Below, one piece after another: positions 41,399 through 51,249 of a stretch of 64,000 nt of DNA (position 1 is the stretch's first letter; every line of letters starts with the position of its first letter). The position numbers and the translations under genes were made by a program. The DNA is from Psychrobacter sp. 28M-43 (GTDB taxonomy: Bacteria; Pseudomonadota; Gammaproteobacteria; Pseudomonadales; Moraxellaceae), in contig NZ_CP061739.1 of assembly GCF_014770435.1 (NCBI RefSeq), positions 62,001-126,000 on the forward strand, in the 5' to 3' direction. The notes beneath the pieces are model-generated. The model was not told the origin of the DNA. It searched no databases and was given only the letters and a program-made list of their open reading frames with translations.

Positions 41399-42565
41399 AT
41401 GCGTTATTCGTTATTAGCAGTGGCCGTCAGTTGTACATTAATGCTTACGGCGTGTAATAAGTCAACAGATACGGCGGAGCCAACTGCTGATACTAGCAGT
41501 AGCGCTGTGACAACAGCTGAAACAACCTCTCAAACAGCATCTTCTGCTACGTCAGATTTTAAATCTGCTGAAAATATCGCTATGAATATTACAGGTGCAG
41601 GTGCGTCGTTCCCGCAGCCTATCTATGCGAAATGGTCATATGACTACAATGCTGCGACCGGTGGCCAAGTCAACTATCAGTCGATTGGTTCATCTGGTGG
41701 TATCAAACAAATCCAGTCAAAAACAGTAGACTTTGGTGCTTCTGATGCCCCAATGACGCCTGAAGAGTTAGACGAAGCAGGTTTGATTCAGTTCCCAACA
41801 GTCATCGGTGGTGTTGTACCAATCGTCAACATCGACGGTGTTGAGCCTGGTGCATTGAAGCTAGACGGCACAACGTTGGCTGATATCTATTTGGGTAAGA
41901 TTAGCAACTGGAATGACCCTGCAATTAAGGCGATGAACCCAGATTTGACCTTGCCAGATGCCGCAATCACAACGGTATTCCGCTCAGATGGTTCAGGTAC
42001 GACGTTTAACTTCACTGATTATCTTGCCAAGGTTTCACCAGACTGGAAAGACACTGTTGGCGTTGATAAAACCGTCAAATGGCCGACTTCTGCTACTGGT
42101 GCAGGCGGTAAAGGTAACGAAGGCGTTTCAAGCTACGTAAACCGCATGAAAAACTCTATCGGTTATGTTGAGTATGCTTACGCTAAGCAAAATAAGATGT
42201 CACATACTGCGCTGAAAAACGCAGCTGGTAACATCGTACAGCCATCTGCTGAGACGTTTGCAGCAGCAGGTGATATCGATTGGTCACAACAAGAAGGCTT
42301 TTATAAAGTCATCACGAACTCTGAAACTGACCAAGCATGGCCTATCGCTGCTGCGACCTTTATCTTGGTACATAAGCAACCAGAAAATCCTCAGCAAGTC
42401 GCTGGCGTGTTGAACTTCTTTGACTGGGCTTATACCCAAGGTGATGACAGCGCCATGGAACTAGACTACGTACCATTCTCTGACACGGCAGTGGCCTTGT
42501 TCAAAGAGAAGTGGAACGAAGTAAAAGGTAGTGATGGACAGCCTGTCTACAAGCCAGCTCAGTAA
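41399..42565 (+). CDS. pstS: Phosphate-binding lipoprotein PstS
   Basis: The periplasmic phosphate receptor of the Pst ABC importer. 388 residues with a lipoprotein signal LTAC|NK (Cys at about 19), a Thr/Ser/Ala-rich linker, then the PBP fold: ITGAGASFPQPIYAKW, QSIGSSGGIKQI, DFGASDAPM and VFRSDGSGTTFNFTDYL make the phosphate-binding loops. The frame opens upstream at 41360, but the ATG at 41399 has AGGAG at ideal spacing and begins the signal peptide. First gene of pstSCAB-phoU. Confidence 0.96.
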   Translation: MRYSLLAVAVSCTLMLTACNKSTDTAEPTADTSSSAVTTAETTSQTASSATSDFKSAENIAMNITGAGASFPQPIYAKWSYDYNAATGGQVNYQSIGSSGGIKQIQSKTVDFGASDAPMTPEELDEAGLIQFPTVIGGVVPIVNIDGVEPGALKLDGTTLADIYLGKISNWNDPAIKAMNPDLTLPDAAITTVFRSDGSGTTFNFTDYLAKVSPDWKDTVGVDKTVKWPTSATGAGGKGNEGVSSYVNRMKNSIGYVEYAYAKQNKMSHTALKNAAGNIVQPSAETFAAAGDIDWSQQEGFYKVITNSETDQAWPIAAATFILVHKQPENPQQVAGVLNFFDWAYTQGDDSAMELDYVPFSDTAVALFKEKWNEVKGSDGQPVYKPAQ

Positions 42566-42605
42566 TTTGTTTCTGCTAAATACTATTTAGCAACTGACAA
42601 GTTAT

Positions 42606-42647
42606 CCTCTCGAATAACTATTCTCCGGTAGTTGTTTGAGGGGTTTT
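42606..42647 (+). terminator. Stem-loop between pstS and pstC (attenuating or mRNA-stabilising)
   Basis: AATAACTA pairs with TAGTTGTT (one G:T), extended by CCTC/GAGG, followed by GGTTTT. A weak T tail suggests partial termination or 3'-end protection, giving more PstS than PstCAB. Confidence 0.6.
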
Positions 42648-42774
42648 AACACAGCAAATTTGACGAATACATCTCGATAAATATGCTTACACATCCCATT
42701 TAAGTTTGTTGTGTTAAAACCTGAGATACATCTTTTTAATATTTCGATTCATCCCATTCAATGCTGAGACACTT

Positions 42775-43728
42775 ATGACAGACTTAAGGTCCCAACTGGC
42801 TAAACAAAAACGTTACGACGCTTTATTTGTGAATTCTACTAAAGCGTTTGCCATACTCGTCCTCCTATCTTTAGGGGGCATTTTGGTGTCTCTAATTGTT
42901 GGAGCATGGCCGAGTATTCAAGAGTTTGGTTTGGGATTTTATACCAGCAATAACTGGGATACAGTCGCCAATGAATATGGGGCATTAGCGCCTATTTACG
43001 GCACCTTAGTCACGTCATTTATCGCTATTATTATCGCGGTTCCAGTCAGTTTCGGTATTGCGATATTTTTAACCGAGATGTGCCCTAAGTTCCTCAAAAA
43101 ACCACTTGGTATCGCCATTGAGTTGTTGGCTGGTATCCCATCTATTATTTATGGCATGTGGGGACTGTTCGTATTTGCGCCATTCTTTGGTGATCACATT
43201 CAGCCATGGTTCATTGAGCACGTCGGCCCTTTACCTATTATCGGTAAGCTGTTTGCAGGTGCACCTATGGGACTGGGTATGTTTACCGCCTCCCTAGTAC
43301 TTGCCATTATGATCATACCGTTCATCGCTGCCACCATGCGTGATGTTTTCTCTGTCGTACCAGATTTACTGAAAGAGTCAGCATATGGCATGGGCGCGAC
43401 GACTTGGGAAGTCATGTTCAAGATTATCCTGCCTTATACCAAAGCTGGTGTCGTTGGTGGCGTAATTTTGGGTCTTGGTCGTGCATTGGGTGAGACGATG
43501 GCAGTTACCTTCTTGATTGGTAATGCGTTTAATATCAGTCCAAGCCTATTTACTTCTGGTGTGACGATTACCTCGGCCTTGGCCAATGAGTTTGCTGAAG
43601 CGTCTAGTGAGCTACATCTTGCGTCTCTACTACATCTAGGCTTAATCTTATTTGTCATCACCTTCATTGTGCTGTCTTTAGCAAAACTGATGCTCATGCG
43701 CATGGATCACAAAGCAGGTAACCGATAA
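42775..43728 (+). CDS. pstC: Phosphate ABC transporter permease PstC
   Basis: 317 residues, six membrane helices. The permease EAA-type loop is [61 protein letters not shown] residues ([13 protein letters not shown]) are conserved in PstC. Pairs with PstA to form the channel. Confidence 0.95.
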   Translation: MTDLRSQLAKQKRYDALFVNSTKAFAILVLLSLGGILVSLIVGAWPSIQEFGLGFYTSNNWDTVANEYGALAPIYGTLVTSFIAIIIAVPVSFGIAIFLTEMCPKFLKKPLGIAIELLAGIPSIIYGMWGLFVFAPFFGDHIQPWFIEHVGPLPIIGKLFAGAPMGLGMFTASLVLAIMIIPFIAATMRDVFSVVPDLLKESAYGMGATTWEVMFKIILPYTKAGVVGGVILGLGRALGETMAVTFLIGNAFNISPSLFTSGVTITSALANEFAEASSELHLASLLHLGLILFVITFIVLSLAKLMLMRMDHKAGNR

Positions 43729-43789
43729 GTCTGTTACCGATTTATTGAACCTTGATAGATATTGATAAAAGATATGGGAAATAAATATT

Positions 43790-44695
43790 ATGCCTGCTAA
43801 CAATGCGATCAATGCACCACTACCTACTAAGCCAAACGGCGCTACTCGCTACAATCAAAGCCTGTATAACAAGCGTCGTTTGACCAACAAGTTAGGTCTA
43901 GGCTTTGCTATGTCAGCGATGGTTTTTGGCCTGTTTTGGTTGTCATGGATTTTGTTGACTTTGTTTGTTGAAGGCTTCCAAGGCATGGTGCAGCTACCAA
44001 TCTTTACCGCTGATACGCCGCCACCGATGAGTGCGGGCGGTTTACGCAATGCTATCGTTGGTTCGGTCATGTTGGCGTTTTCAGGATTGTTTATCGGTGC
44101 ACCTATTGGTCTTATGACAGGTATTTATTTATCTGAGTTTTCTAAAGGCAGTATGCTGGGCAAGGTCACTCGCTTTTTAAATGATATTCTATTGTCAGCG
44201 CCATCGATTGTCATCGGTCTATTTATCTATGCACTGATGGTAAAAGGTCAAAGTTTCTCTGGTTGGGCAGGCGCGTTGGCATTGGCACTGATTGTTATTC
44301 CAGTGGTGGTACGTACGACAGAAAACATGCTGAACTTGGTACCTAATAGTCTACGCGAAGCAGCCTATGCGCTAGGTACCCCTAAATGGAAACTGGTCAC
44401 TCAGGTTACTGTGAAAGCTGCGCGAGCGGGACTGACCACAGGTGTGCTATTGGCTTTTGCTCGAATCACTGGTGAGACAGCGCCGTTACTATTTACCGCA
44501 CTTAACAATCAATACTTCAGTACAGATATGGGTCAGCCTATTGCTAACTTACCCAATACCATCTACCAGTTTGCGATGAGTCCTTATGACAACTGGCATA
44601 CATTGGCTTGGGCGGCAGCACTACTTATCACCGCGTCTGTCCTAGTGTTGAATATTTTGGCAAGATTTATCGGTGGTAGAGGTCAGCCCAAATAA
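43790..44695 (+). CDS. pstA: Phosphate ABC transporter permease PstA
   Basis: 301 residues, six membrane helices after a polar N terminus. Signature elements are GGLRNAIVGSVMLAFSGLFIGAPIGLMTGIYLSEF, LLSAPSIVIGLFIYALMV and the EAA loop REAAYALGTPKWKLVTQVTVKAARAGLTTGVLLAFARITGETAPLLFTA. It partners PstC. Confidence 0.95.
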   Translation: MPANNAINAPLPTKPNGATRYNQSLYNKRRLTNKLGLGFAMSAMVFGLFWLSWILLTLFVEGFQGMVQLPIFTADTPPPMSAGGLRNAIVGSVMLAFSGLFIGAPIGLMTGIYLSEFSKGSMLGKVTRFLNDILLSAPSIVIGLFIYALMVKGQSFSGWAGALALALIVIPVVVRTTENMLNLVPNSLREAAYALGTPKWKLVTQVTVKAARAGLTTGVLLAFARITGETAPLLFTALNNQYFSTDMGQPIANLPNTIYQFAMSPYDNWHTLAWAAALLITASVLVLNILARFIGGRGQPK

Positions 44696-44783
44696 GGGCT
44701 GAGAGCAGACCAGACTGTAGTACGCTACACGCTAAGCATTTACTTAAACTTATATGAAATTAATTAAGCTAGGTTGAAATATT

Positions 44784-45704
44784 ATGAATGATGTCCTAAG
44801 CAACGTCCGTACGAACACGACTGCTGACAACTTTAATACGGCAACAGGCAGCCTATTAAATAGACCCATGTCTACTAGCGCCCAAGCTCAGCAACCAAAC
44901 ACTGCTGATTTTAATAAGCAAACGATTCAAGATATTCCTAAGAATATGCCTGCTGCAAAAATGGAAGTTCGAGATTTAAATTTCTATTACGATGATTTTC
45001 AGGCATTGAAAAACATCAATATCGATATCGCGGATAAAAAAGTGACTGCTTTTATTGGTCCTTCAGGTTGTGGTAAGTCTACGCTACTACGTACCTTTAA
45101 TCGCATGTACGATCTATATCCAGGTATGCGCGCAGAGGGCAATATCAATCTAGATGGCAAAAACATCTTGGGTAAAGACATCGATGTGAACTTACTGCGT
45201 GCACAAGTTGGCATGGTTTTTCAGAAGCCAACGCCGTTCCCGATGTCAATCTATGACAATGTCGCCTTTGGCGTACGACTATACGAAAAATTAAGCAAAG
45301 ACGAGCTGGATCATCGCGTAGAGTGGGCACTGAAAAAATCAGCGCTATGGCCAGAAGTGAAAGACAAGCTAAAAGCATCAGGACTGTCGTTATCAGGTGG
45401 TCAGCAGCAGCGTCTGTGTATCGCACGTAGTGTGGCGACCAAGCCTGAAGTACTGTTGCTTGACGAGCCGACATCAGCGTTGGATCCTATCTCGACGGGT
45501 GCTATCGAAGACTTGATCGAAGATCTGAAAAACGACTACACCATCGCCATCGTCACTCACAATATGCAGCAAGCAGCACGCGTATCTGATTATACGGTCT
45601 ATATGTATCTAGGCGATATGATTGAGATGGGTGAGACCGATCAGATATTTACCAAACCTACCCAAACCGCGACGGAAGACTATATTACAGGTCGTTATGG
45701 CTAA
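44784..45704 (+). CDS. pstB: Phosphate ABC transporter ATPase PstB
   Basis: 306 residues; Walker [11 protein letters not shown]-loop [20 protein letters not shown], signature [13 protein letters not shown], Walker [14 protein letters not shown] and the switch IVTHNMQQA. PstB is usually about 260 residues; the first 55 residues here are a polar, Asn/Thr/Gln-rich extension before [17 protein letters not shown]. An internal ATG at 44943 would give the standard length, but no clear SD supports either start, so I keep the long form with caution. Confidence 0.93.
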   Translation: MNDVLSNVRTNTTADNFNTATGSLLNRPMSTSAQAQQPNTADFNKQTIQDIPKNMPAAKMEVRDLNFYYDDFQALKNINIDIADKKVTAFIGPSGCGKSTLLRTFNRMYDLYPGMRAEGNINLDGKNILGKDIDVNLLRAQVGMVFQKPTPFPMSIYDNVAFGVRLYEKLSKDELDHRVEWALKKSALWPEVKDKLKASGLSLSGGQQQRLCIARSVATKPEVLLLDEPTSALDPISTGAIEDLIEDLKNDYTIAIVTHNMQQAARVSDYTVYMYLGDMIEMGETDQIFTKPTQTATEDYITGRYG

Positions 45705-45823
45705 CATTGATTGAGATTGAAGTCGGTACAAGCAGACAAAGCTGATTTGCATGTCATAAGCCGACTTTCTAACTTCACAAGCACACCGCGCTATTAAAAT
45801 ATAGATTCTAGGGAATACCTCTC

Positions 45824-46606
45824 ATGCAAAGTGATAAGCATATCTCCAAAAGTTTTGACCAAGATCTTGATGAAGCCATCCGTTTATTTTTATACATGGG
45901 TGATAGCGCGGCCAACCAAGTGGCCAAAGCTATCCATGCTCTTATCGATAAAGACGAAACACTGGCGCAAGAAGTCATCGATATGGACTTCGATATCAAT
46001 CGAATGGAGGTCGAACTCGACGAGCACATTTTATTATTGGTTGCCAAGCGCCAGCCAGCTGCCAGTGATTTGCGCTTAGTCATGTCGATCAGTAAAGGTG
46101 TGGTTGATTTGGAACGTATCGGCGATGAAGCGGTAAAAATTGCGCGAATGGCCAGTAAAATTGCGGCAGAAGGTAAATCAGCATACGGCTATGCTGAGGT
46201 TCAGCATCTGAGTAATCAAGTGCGTCTGATGCTAAACAACTCGCTAGAAGCTTTTAGTCAATCGAATGCGGAGCAAGCGTTTGAAGTGATGCGTAATGAC
46301 AGCGCGGTCAATACCGAATATCAGTCAGCCATACGCGCCTTGATGACCTATATTATGGAAGACTCGCGCCATGTATCAAAAGTCATCAATATCATGTGGA
46401 TATTACGATCGCTTGAACGTATCGGTGACCATGCACAAAATGTCGCAGAGCTAGTGATTAACTATATCAGTGGGCAAGACGTACGTCATTCAGACTATGC
46501 GATGGTCGAAAAAGCGGTGCAAGAAGCAAATGACCGATTGGCTGCTCGTCAAGTTAGTACATTGTCAGCCAATGAGCTTGAAACGTCAGATAGTGATGAA
46601 GGCTAA
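45824..46606 (+). CDS. phoU: Phosphate signalling protein PhoU
   Basis: 260 residues, all-helical with two three-helix PhoU repeats; FDQDLDEAIRLFLYMGDSAANQVAKAIHAL and ERIGDEAVKIARMA / ERIGDHAQNVAEL are the paired metal-binding motifs. PhoU couples Pst flux to PhoR-PhoB signalling. PhoBR are not in the window. Ends at the bidirectional terminator shared with yggX. Confidence 0.95.
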   Translation: MQSDKHISKSFDQDLDEAIRLFLYMGDSAANQVAKAIHALIDKDETLAQEVIDMDFDINRMEVELDEHILLLVAKRQPAASDLRLVMSISKGVVDLERIGDEAVKIARMASKIAAEGKSAYGYAEVQHLSNQVRLMLNNSLEAFSQSNAEQAFEVMRNDSAVNTEYQSAIRALMTYIMEDSRHVSKVINIMWILRSLERIGDHAQNVAELVINYISGQDVRHSDYAMVEKAVQEANDRLAARQVSTLSANELETSDSDEG

Positions 46607-46633
46607 TAGGAAAGACTGTGATTTTCACCTTAT

Positions 46634-46666
46634 AAAAAAACGCGCTATAGTAAGCGCGTTTTTTTA
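46634..46666. terminator. Bidirectional terminator between phoU and yggX
   Basis: AAAAAAACGCGCT pairs with AGCGCGTTTTTTT with a 6-nt loop; works in both directions. Confidence 0.93.
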
Positions 46667-46707
46667 TAACTACTAAATGTAGGTAGCTCGTAGAAGGTGA
46701 GTAAATA

Positions 46708-46998
46708 CTAACTTTCAGGTGTCCAACCTTGTGCGCGCTCATAGTCTTCATTGTCTAAGAACTTATCACGCTGCTCTGTTAAAAACTTTTTAGCAGCAGG
46801 ATCCATCATGCTTAGATGATTTTCATTGATGAGCATCGTTTGATGCTCAAGCCATTCTTTCCACGCCTTTTCAGATACGGTCTCTTGCAGCTCTTGACCT
46901 TTTTTATTAGGGAAGGGTGGATGCGGCATTTTCGGCAAATCTTGCTTATATTTACGACAAAACACAGTATTTGCTTGAGGGTTAAAAGTCTCAGTCAT
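46708..46998 (-). CDS. yggX: Fe(2+)-trafficking / oxidative damage protection protein YggX
   Basis: 96 residues. [28 protein letters not shown], then [37 protein letters not shown] is the complete YggX family pattern, with the conserved Cys in VFCRKY. Protects iron-sulfur clusters against oxidative damage. The frame is open six codons further, but AAGGA stands 7 nt before the ATG at 46998. Confidence 0.95.
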   Translation of the reverse strand: MTETFNPQANTVFCRKYKQDLPKMPHPPFPNKKGQELQETVSEKAWKEWLEHQTMLINENHLSMMDPAAKKFLTEQRDKFLDNEDYERAQGWTPES

Positions 46999-47241
46999 AA
47001 GGCATTCCTTATTCATTATATTAAGTGGTTAAATCAAATATCATATGAGTCTATGATAACGGTCTTGGTAGATTTAGCAAAGGGTACTAATGTATAGCGT
47101 CAAGCCTCTATCCATTTGTTATAAAGTCTCTGGTAGTTGGTGTATGACAAATATTATCTACGTTTAACCTTTTTATTTAGGTTTTTAAAGCTAGTGATAT
47201 TTTGAAAATAACATTGGCCAAACCAGTAGAGGTCATAGGAC

Positions 47242-47273
47242 AAATAAAAACACCCGCAGAAGTAGCGGGTGTT
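47242..47273 (-). terminator. Terminator after argH
   Basis: AACACCCGC (47249-47257) pairs with GCGGGTGTT (47265-47273); on the minus strand followed by TTTTATTTG. Confidence 0.9.
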
Positions 47274-47315
47274 AAGTTTATATTAGCAAGTTGGCTGTTA
47301 TTTGCAAATTAATGA

Positions 47316-48821
47316 TTAAGCAAAGGCTTTTAAGCGAGCGCGGCCATTGACCACCGCTTGCTTGACTTGGTTTGGTGCAGTGCCACCTAGATGGTCACGA
47401 GCTGCTAATGAGCCTTCTAGCGTTAGATAGTCAAAGACATCCTCACCGATAGCATCGCTAAATTGCTGTAGCTGTGCCAATGACAAATCACTTAGATCAA
47501 CACCCTCTTTGATGCCTAAAGCAACAGCGTTACCAACCACTTCATGGGCGTCACGGAATGCCACGCCTTGACGTACTAAGTAATCTGCCAAGTCAGTCGC
47601 AGTCGCATAGCCTTTCATCGTAGCAGCGCGCATGCTCTCCTTGTTTGGTGTGATATTCGGTAGCATATCAGCAAATGCTAATAGCGAACCTGTCAACGTA
47701 TCAACGCAATCAAACAAAGGCTCTTTGTCTTCTTGATTGTCTTTATTGTAGGCGAGTGGCTGGCTTTTCATTAGGCTAAGTAAAGTCATCAACTGACCAA
47801 AGACACGTGCCGCTTTACCGCGTACCAACTCAGGTACGTCAGGATTTTTCTTTTGCGGCATGATCGATGAGCCAGTACAGAAGCGATCTGGTATTTGCAC
47901 AAAATTAAACTGCGCTGACATCCAAAGAATAATCTCTTCGCTCATACGCGACATATGCATCATGAGAATAGATGCTGCTGAAGTAAACTCAATCGCAAAA
48001 TCACGGTCTGAAACGGCATCGAGTGAGTTTTGGCAAATACCTTCAAAACCTAGTAGTTCAGCAGTGATGGTACGATCGATTGGGAAAGTCGTACCAGCAA
48101 GCGCTGCGCTACCAAGTGGCATCTGATTGATACGGCGACGTGCATCGACAAGACGCTCAGTATCGCGATACAACATCTCAAACCATGCCATCACGTGATG
48201 CCCAAAGCTAACAGGCTGTGCTGTTTGCAAATGAGTAAAGCCTGGCATGATAGTATCAGTATGTTGCTCAGCCAAATCAAGTAAACCACTTTGCAAACGT
48301 ACTAATAATTCAATGATACTATCAGTCTCTTCGCGCAACCATAGGCGAATATCTGTGGCTACCTGATCGTTACGGCTACGACCAGTGTGTAGCTTTTTAC
48401 CAACAGCACCTACAATATCAGTCAGACGTGATTCGACGTTCATATGCACGTCTTCAAGGGCGATTGACCAGTTAAACTCACCCGCTTCAATCTCGCGCAA
48501 TACTTGCTGCAGGCCATCGATAATGGTGGCAACTTCATCAGCAGTTAGAATGTCACATTCTTTTAGCATCGTTGCATGAGCAATCGAACCTTGAATATCG
48601 TGACGAGCAAAGCGTTGGTCAAAGCCCACAGAGGCAGTAAAGGCAGCTACGAAGCTATCTGTCGCTTCACTGAAGCGTCCGCCCCACATTTGTTGGCCTT
48701 GACTACTCGCAGGCGCAGTCTGCGTTGTGGTACTTGTTATAGGAGCATCTGTGCTAAAATCAGAGTCAGATGAACTTTTACTTGATTCAGGATTACTAGG
48801 TTTTGAAGAATTGGCGTTCAT
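47316..48821 (-). CDS. argH: Argininosuccinate lyase ArgH
   Basis: ArgH splits argininosuccinate into arginine and fumarate. The core begins at [55 protein letters not shown] and the signature [12 protein letters not shown] follow. About 44 Ser/Thr/Pro-rich residues precede MWGGRF if the start is the ATG at 48821. An ATG at 48689 with AAGG 7 nt upstream would give the standard length (about 457 residues) and is a serious alternative. Divergent from algZ, as in Pseudomonas. Confidence 0.94.
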   Translation of the reverse strand: MNANSSKPSNPESSKSSSDSDFSTDAPITSTTTQTAPASSQGQQMWGGRFSEATDSFVAAFTASVGFDQRFARHDIQGSIAHATMLKECDILTADEVATIIDGLQQVLREIEAGEFNWSIALEDVHMNVESRLTDIVGAVGKKLHTGRSRNDQVATDIRLWLREETDSIIELLVRLQSGLLDLAEQHTDTIMPGFTHLQTAQPVSFGHHVMAWFEMLYRDTERLVDARRRINQMPLGSAALAGTTFPIDRTITAELLGFEGICQNSLDAVSDRDFAIEFTSAASILMMHMSRMSEEIILWMSAQFNFVQIPDRFCTGSSIMPQKKNPDVPELVRGKAARVFGQLMTLLSLMKSQPLAYNKDNQEDKEPLFDCVDTLTGSLLAFADMLPNITPNKESMRAATMKGYATATDLADYLVRQGVAFRDAHEVVGNAVALGIKEGVDLSDLSLAQLQQFSDAIGEDVFDYLTLEGSLAARDHLGGTAPNQVKQAVVNGRARLKAFA

Positions 48822-49954
48822 ATCAGTACAAGACAAGTCAAAAGAATAAGAACTCGAGTATAGCAAATGATGAGGTTGCCTTACTAGCTACACGCTTAGA
48901 GTTTTTTATTCCTAAACTCATGGAAATCATGAGGCCTTGGCAGTGGCTGACATATATCTTTTTTTGGTCCTTGTTCCTAACGGTAATGGAGCGCCATAGC
49001 TTAGCCACTTGGTCAGACTTCATGATTCAGCTTGTACGTAGCTTCACTCAAAATGCTCTGACAGTTATCCCGTCACTTTATCTAGTTGACTACCTACGCC
49101 CTGCCTTCAAAAACGCCAGTATTCTTAGCGTAAGTATGCGGATTGTATTGTTACTGATGTTTGCTGCTGCAGTTTCGATGGCGTTAGTTACATTATCTAT
49201 GATTAATTTCGGTTGGCTAACATATGATAGTCGCACGTTTGTATTAAATATCGTGCTCAATACAGTGTTGGCGGGTGGTTTTACAACTGTATTTTTATTA
49301 TATTTTTTGCGCAGCTATCGTGAGCTCAATGCACTTAAGCTGTCCTTTGAATATAAATTAACCGCGCAAAACGACCTAATCAAAGCCCGTACGGCTCCAC
49401 ACTTTTTCTTTAATACTATCAATACACTCGTATCACTGATTGAATCGAACCCGCCTAAAGCCGCTGACTTATTACAGCACGTCTCTGCACTATTCCGTGC
49501 TAGTTTTAGCGGTACACGCGAGATTAGCTTTGAAGAAGAGGTAGATCTCTGTGAGCATTATTTGGCAATCGAATCTAGTCGTCTGGCAGACAAGCTCGAA
49601 GTTAATTGGAAGTTGCCTGATGAAGATATCATGTACGATATGGTTATCACTGCGCTAACGCTACAAAGCGTTCTAGAGAAAATACTGCTTAATGTGGTAG
49701 AAATGACCACAGAAACTATCTGCATTAATATCGAAGTCACGTGGGAACAACACCGAGTTAAAATTATGATTGATGTTGCGCTTCCCAAAAAGACATTAAT
49801 CATCAATCATGATTTGCGCCAACATATGAATTTCTATATTCAAGCTGATCGTTTGCGCGCCCATTTTGGACAAAGTGCTGACATTCAAAGCTCGGTAGCC
49901 AGCACTCAAATTATCACCATCATCGACTATCCTCTACAAGACGTCGGTTTATAA
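48803..49954 (+). CDS. algZ: AlgZ/FimS-like sensor histidine kinase (LytS family)
   Basis: 383 residues from a TTG start (an ATG at 48920 is the alternative). Four or so membrane helices lie at about 47-170. The histidine-kinase phosphoacceptor region is [40 protein letters not shown] (His200), the LytS/AlgZ variety. The C-terminal ATPase domain is degenerate: the N-box position reads [15 protein letters not shown] without the Asn, and no G-box GxGL is visible, as reported for Pseudomonas FimS/AlgZ. Located between argH and algR, so the pair likely controls type IV pili or surface traits (inference). Confidence 0.85.
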   Translation: MKNWRSYQYKTSQKNKNSSIANDEVALLATRLEFFIPKLMEIMRPWQWLTYIFFWSLFLTVMERHSLATWSDFMIQLVRSFTQNALTVIPSLYLVDYLRPAFKNASILSVSMRIVLLLMFAAAVSMALVTLSMINFGWLTYDSRTFVLNIVLNTVLAGGFTTVFLLYFLRSYRELNALKLSFEYKLTAQNDLIKARTAPHFFFNTINTLVSLIESNPPKAADLLQHVSALFRASFSGTREISFEEEVDLCEHYLAIESSRLADKLEVNWKLPDEDIMYDMVITALTLQSVLEKILLNVVEMTTETICINIEVTWEQHRVKIMIDVALPKKTLIINHDLRQHMNFYIQADRLRAHFGQSADIQSSVASTQIITIIDYPLQDVGL

Positions 49955-50283
49955 CCTACTGTTCTTTATTAACTTTCTCCATTCTTTTAACTCTTAAAAG
50001 CCTATGTGGCATACTTATTGCAGAACCATGTATAGGTATCATTATTTATTTTTGATAAATAATGATTACGAATCATTAATATCATAACTACCGTGAAACA
50101 CAATTACACCATATAAAATCTACCGATAGCAGGAATATATTGTCCGCTATAAAAACTGGTGGTTTTTGTCAGAATTTTATTAAATAATTTAGATTTTATA
50201 TTCTAAGTGATTGATAATGAGTGCTAATATAGCCGTAATACTATTGAAAAAAATATTAAGTATGTCCTTGGATGGGAGTTTGC
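49955..50283 (+). other. algZ-algR spacer with hairpins
   Basis: 329 bp, very AT-rich; holds the overlapping inverted repeats at 50038-50078, and no gene. In Pseudomonas the equivalent gap is much shorter, as I recall. Confidence 0.5.
50038..50078 (+). promoter_or_regulatory. Two overlapping, mutually exclusive hairpins upstream of algR
   Basis: ATCATTATTTAT (50038-50049) pairs perfectly with ATAAATAATGAT (50055-50066) over a 5-nt loop. TAATGATT (50060-50067) can instead pair perfectly with AATCATTA (50071-50078) over a 3-nt loop. The shared middle arm cannot form both. Confidence 0.6.
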
Positions 50284-51021
50284 ATGCGTATCGTAGTTTG
50301 TGATGATGAGCCCCTAGCGCGTGAGCGCTTGGTGAGAATTGTACAGGAGTCAGGCCATGAGGTAGTTGCTCAGGCCACAACAGGTGCAGAAGCCATCGTC
50401 GCTGTAAAAACCCAGCAGCCAGATATTATATTATTAGATATCCGAATGCCTGAAATGGACGGAGTGCGCTGTGCTCAAGAGCTTGCCAAACTTGAGCATC
50501 CACCAGCGATTATCTTTGTGACGGCATACGACCATTACGCGATCGCAGCGTTAAAAGCCAATGCAATTGGCTATTTGCTGAAACCTGCGAACAAAGATGA
50601 GCTACTAGAAGCATTAAACAAAGCAAAGAACTTAAATGCCGCTCAACTAAATGAAATTCGCAAGCTTGAAGACCCGACAGCACGCCCGATACGTGAACAT
50701 ATCGCTGCTCGTACGCATCGCGGTGTTGAACTGATTAAGCTAAAAGATATCTACTATTTTGCAGCAGATCAAAAATACGTCAAAGTGCGTCACAAAGACG
50801 GCATGGTATTGATTGATGAAACGCTAAAAGAGTTAGAGCAAGAATTTGATGATCGTCTGTTCCGAGTACATCGCAATGCCATCATCAACCTTAGTTATTT
50901 GGACTTTTTAGAAACTTTGGATGCAGGCCAGTATCAGATACGTTTTAAAGGTATTGATGAGACGCTAGCGGTCAGTCGTCGCCACTTACCTGCCTTACGT
51001 GATAAAATCCAAAGCATGTAA
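50284..51021 (+). CDS. algR: LytTR-type response regulator AlgR
   Basis: 245 residues. Receiver domain with the acidic pocket DDEPLARERL (Asp7/8), phosphoacceptor Asp52 in ILLDIRMPEMDG, Thr in VTAYDHYA and Lys in LLKPANKDEL. A C-terminal LytTR DNA-binding domain (about 140-245) has RFLRVHRNAII-type sequence (LFRVHRNAIINLSYLD) and VSRRHLPALRD. The ATG at 50284 has GGGAG 5-6 nt upstream, preferred to an ATG at 50272. Followed by a terminator, then hemC. Confidence 0.93.
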   Translation: MRIVVCDDEPLARERLVRIVQESGHEVVAQATTGAEAIVAVKTQQPDIILLDIRMPEMDGVRCAQELAKLEHPPAIIFVTAYDHYAIAALKANAIGYLLKPANKDELLEALNKAKNLNAAQLNEIRKLEDPTARPIREHIAARTHRGVELIKLKDIYYFAADQKYVKVRHKDGMVLIDETLKELEQEFDDRLFRVHRNAIINLSYLDFLETLDAGQYQIRFKGIDETLAVSRRHLPALRDKIQSM

Positions 51022-51061
51022 TAGGCTGTCCTGATAGCGACCAATCATTCCATATCATCAA

Positions 51062-51095
51062 ACCCTTATTTATGCTTAAATAGGGGTATTTTTTT
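51062..51095 (+). terminator. Terminator after algR
   Basis: ACCCTTATTTA pairs with TAAATAGGGGT (one G:T), 4-nt loop, then A and seven T. Confidence 0.88.
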
Positions 51096-51249
51096 GCGTC
51101 AGCATCTACTATTAATCATTTGAGTCGCCTATGCTTTGGCAAATTTGCCCTATCGAGTAATATCGATATTAGTCAGTATAAAGATGAACAGTACTGACAT
51201 TAGGACTATAGCCACTACAATATTAATATCGAACTTATTGAGGCCCTTT

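Noticed and set aside
50085..50096. ACCGTGAAACA as a parS half-site upstream of algR
   Set aside because: Only one half resembles parS and the central CACGTG is broken.
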